Positions 6,828-8,307 of a stretch of DNA of 8,307 nt are shown here, piece by piece (the stretch's first letter is position 1; each line of letters opens with the position of its first letter). The stretch is from Verrucomicrobiota bacterium (GTDB taxonomy: Bacteria > Verrucomicrobiota > Verrucomicrobiia > Chthoniobacterales > UBA10450), in NCBI GenBank assembly GCA_003219095.1, contig QHPM01000297.1, positions 1 to 8,307 of the forward strand. The letters run 5' to 3'. The position numbers and the translations under genes are program-made. Under the pieces are notes generated by a model. That model saw nothing but the letters and a program-made list of their open reading frames with translations. It had not been told where the DNA came from and made no database searches.

Positions 6828-8307
6828 ATGGCTGAAGAAACGATGTCGATGCAACAAGCAGAGCAAGTCGATCATCAGCTTGTTCGCGGAATCGGAATTC
6901 CAGCGCTGACCGCGAACATTGTCAGCTCAACCATCGGCGCGGGTATCTTCGTGATTCCGGCGACCGTGGCGCAAGGCCTTGGGCCTGCAGCGCCACTCGC
7001 GTTTGTTTGTTGCGCGATCGCGATGGTGTTGTTCGTCACTTGTTTCGCCATCGCGGGCAGTCGTGTCTCGTTAACCGGCGGCCTCTATGCTTACGTCGAA
7101 GTCGCCTTCGGTCGTTACGTCGGGTTTCTCGCCGGGGTGCTTTACGGTCTCACCGCGCTCGGCGCCGTCGCGGGCGTCGTCAATGTTTTGGTTAACTCCG
7201 TCGCGGTGATCGCGCCGTTTCTGGGCGATCCGGTGATGCGGATCGTCGTCATGCTCCTCGTTTATGGCTCGCTTGTTTTAATCAACATTCGCGGTGTGCG
7301 TGAAGGCGCAGGCGCAGTGACCGTGATTACGTTCGCTAAAGTGTTGCCGCTGCTGCTTTTCATTGGCGTGGGAATCTTTTTCATCCACCCCGTAAATCTC
7401 ACCTGGAGCGCATGGCCGGGCAGCAAGGCGCTAGGCGACAGCGTCATCCTGTTGATCTTCGCTTTCGTTGGAATCGAAGTGGCGTTGATCCCGAGTGGTG
7501 AAGTGAAAAATCCATCGCGCACAGTTCCACGCGCCGCCTATCTAGCACTCGTCATCACCACCATCATTTACATCATGATTCAGCTCGTGGCACAAGGCAC
7601 ACTCGGCAGCGAGCTCGCGAATTACAAAGACGCGCCCCTGGCCGAAGCTGCCGCGAAATTTCTTGGCAACATCGGGCGCACCGTTCTGCTTGCCGGCGCG
7701 ACCATCTCCGCTTTCGGGTTCGTCACCAGCGACATTCTGAGTTCGCCCCGCATGATCTTCGCCTTCGTTGGAATCGAAGTGGCGTTGATCCCGAGTGGTG
7801 AAGTGAAAAATCCATCGCGCACAGTTCCACGCGCCGCCTATCTAGCACTCGTCATCACCACCATCATTTACATCATGATTCAGCTCGTGGCACAAGGCAC
7901 ACTCGGCAGCGAGCTCGCGAATTACAAAGACGCGCCCCTGGCCGAAGCTGCCGCGAAATTTCTTGGCAACATCGGGCGCACCGTTCTGCTTGCCGGCGCG
8001 ACCATCTCCGCTTTCGGGTTCGTCACCAGCGACATTCTGAGTTCGCCCCGCATGATCTTCGCCTTCGGCCGCGACGGAGCGTTGCCGGCGTGGTTCGCGC
8101 ACGTGCATCCGCGTTATCGCTCGCCCGACGTCGCCATCATCACGTACGCCGTGCTCGCCTTCGCCTTGTCCATCACCGGCACGTTCGAAAAACTGGCAGT
8201 CCTCTCCAATGTCGCCGTCCTCTTGATGTATTTACTCTGTTGCGCCGCCTGCTGGTTTTTAGTGCAACGCGACGTCCGCGCTGATGGCGCTCAGCCGTTC
8301 AACTTCC
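6828..8307 (+). CDS. APC-superfamily amino-acid permease, 3' end outside window, with internal 100-codon duplication
   Basis: The frame opens after a TGA at 6810-6812 and has no stop to the window end, giving 493 residues so far. ATG 6828 (MAEETMSMQQ) is chosen; ATG 6819, 6843 and 6849 are also possible and none has a clear ribosome binding site. The protein is a polytopic inner-membrane transporter of the amino acid-polyamine-organocation superfamily. Marks include helix 1 with the unwound glycine motif STIGAGIFVIP (from residue 34), the SLTGGLYAYVEVAFG segment (from 81), and helix 6 FAFVGIEVALIPSGEVKNPS with the following PRA. Helix 8 ends in SSPRMIFAFGRDGALP, followed by helices 9-10 (to LMYLLCCAACWFLV). 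The substrate cannot be assigned. Residues 213-312 are repeated exactly as 313-412, so helices 6b-7-8 occur twice. This is highly unusual and may disturb the topology. Without the repeat the remaining sequence reads as an ordinary APC permease. Confidence 0.87.
   Translation, partial: MAEETMSMQQAEQVDHQLVRGIGIPALTANIVSSTIGAGIFVIPATVAQGLGPAAPLAFVCCAIAMVLFVTCFAIAGSRVSLTGGLYAYVEVAFGRYVGFLAGVLYGLTALGAVAGVVNVLVNSVAVIAPFLGDPVMRIVVMLLVYGSLVLINIRGVREGAGAVTVITFAKVLPLLLFIGVGIFFIHPVNLTWSAWPGSKALGDSVILLIFAFVGIEVALIPSGEVKNPSRTVPRAAYLALVITTIIYIMIQLVAQGTLGSELANYKDAPLAEAAAKFLGNIGRTVLLAGATISAFGFVTSDILSSPRMIFAFVGIEVALIPSGEVKNPSRTVPRAAYLALVITTIIYIMIQLVAQGTLGSELANYKDAPLAEAAAKFLGNIGRTVLLAGATISAFGFVTSDILSSPRMIFAFGRDGALPAWFAHVHPRYRSPDVAIITYAVLAFALSITGTFEKLAVLSNVAVLLMYLLCCAACWFLVQRDVRADGAQPFNF
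7464..7763 (+). repeat. Direct tandem repeat, copy 1 (300 bp)
   Basis: The first copy of an exact 300-bp tandem duplication inside the permease. Read against the sequence 300 bases downstream, identity is unbroken from 7464 to 7767 (304 bases). One mismatch at 7463 (T against C) then precedes a further ten identical bases (7453-7462). It encodes residues 213-312: second half of helix 6 (FVGIEVALIP), the NPSRTVPRA loop, helix 7, the external loop, and helix 8 to MIFA. Confidence 0.97.
7764..8063 (+). repeat. Direct tandem repeat, copy 2 (300 bp)
   Basis: The second, identical copy, directly abutting the first. It is followed by four more matching bases (8064-8067, TTCG) before the sequence diverges to GGCCGCGACGG, which encodes the normal FGRDG continuation after helix 8. 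The length is exactly 100 codons, so the frame is kept. It encodes residues 313-412. Confidence 0.97.

Noticed and set aside
6320..6875. Overlapping minus-strand open frames across the intergenic region
   Set aside because: They overlap the receiver gene and the permease start. The sequence is Arg/Ser/His-rich without a domain, and two frames compete for the same DNA.
7464..8063. Insertion sequence or CRISPR-like array as explanation for the repeat
   Set aside because: Only two abutting 300-base units exist, with no spacer, terminal inverted repeat or transposase. The unit encodes permease helices in frame, so it is a gene-internal duplication.

Overview
The window reads almost entirely on the + strand and looks like bacterial chromosome of fairly high GC. 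It holds three complete signalling genes flanked by two genes cut by the window edges. No RNA gene, insertion sequence, CRISPR array or phage gene was seen. The style of the genes (large MASE1/CHASE/PAS hybrid kinase, YwrD-type gamma-glutamyltransferase homologue, APC permease) would suit a soil or environmental bacterium such as Verrucomicrobiota or Acidobacteriota. That placement is only a low-confidence impression; nothing in the window fixes the taxonomy.

Layout: (1) 1-672, the C-terminal part of a gamma-glutamyltransferase-family Ntn-hydrolase, containing the nucleophile threonine of the small subunit. (2) 724-4812, a 1362-residue membrane hybrid histidine kinase: MASE1, CHASE, one more membrane helix, three PAS domains, HisKA, HATPase and a receiver. 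(3) 4809-6020, a soluble receiver-HisKA-HATPase protein whose ATG overlaps the previous stop (ATGA). (4) 6031-6570, a receiver with a short coiled-coil tail, starting 10 bases after the previous stop. (5) 6571-6827, non-coding, with a few weak inverted repeats. (6) 6828 to the window end, an APC-superfamily amino-acid permease, cut at its 3' end.

Genes 2-4 form one tightly packed operon-like unit. The sequence supports a multi-step phosphorelay: the membrane kinase senses an extracytoplasmic and/or cytoplasmic signal, and phosphate could pass through its own receiver and through the receivers of genes 3 and 4. No DNA-binding, diguanylate cyclase or other effector domain is encoded here, so the output is unknown. 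The receivers of genes 3 and 4 are close, gap-free paralogues, which points to local duplication.

The most striking anomaly is in the permease: a perfect 300-bp (100-codon) direct tandem duplication, 7464-7763 and 7764-8063. It keeps the reading frame and repeats the second half of helix 6 through helix 8. It is either a very recent duplication or an assembly artefact. I found no convincing wholly new defence or mobile system; the phosphorelay cluster and the duplicated permease are the items worth following up.
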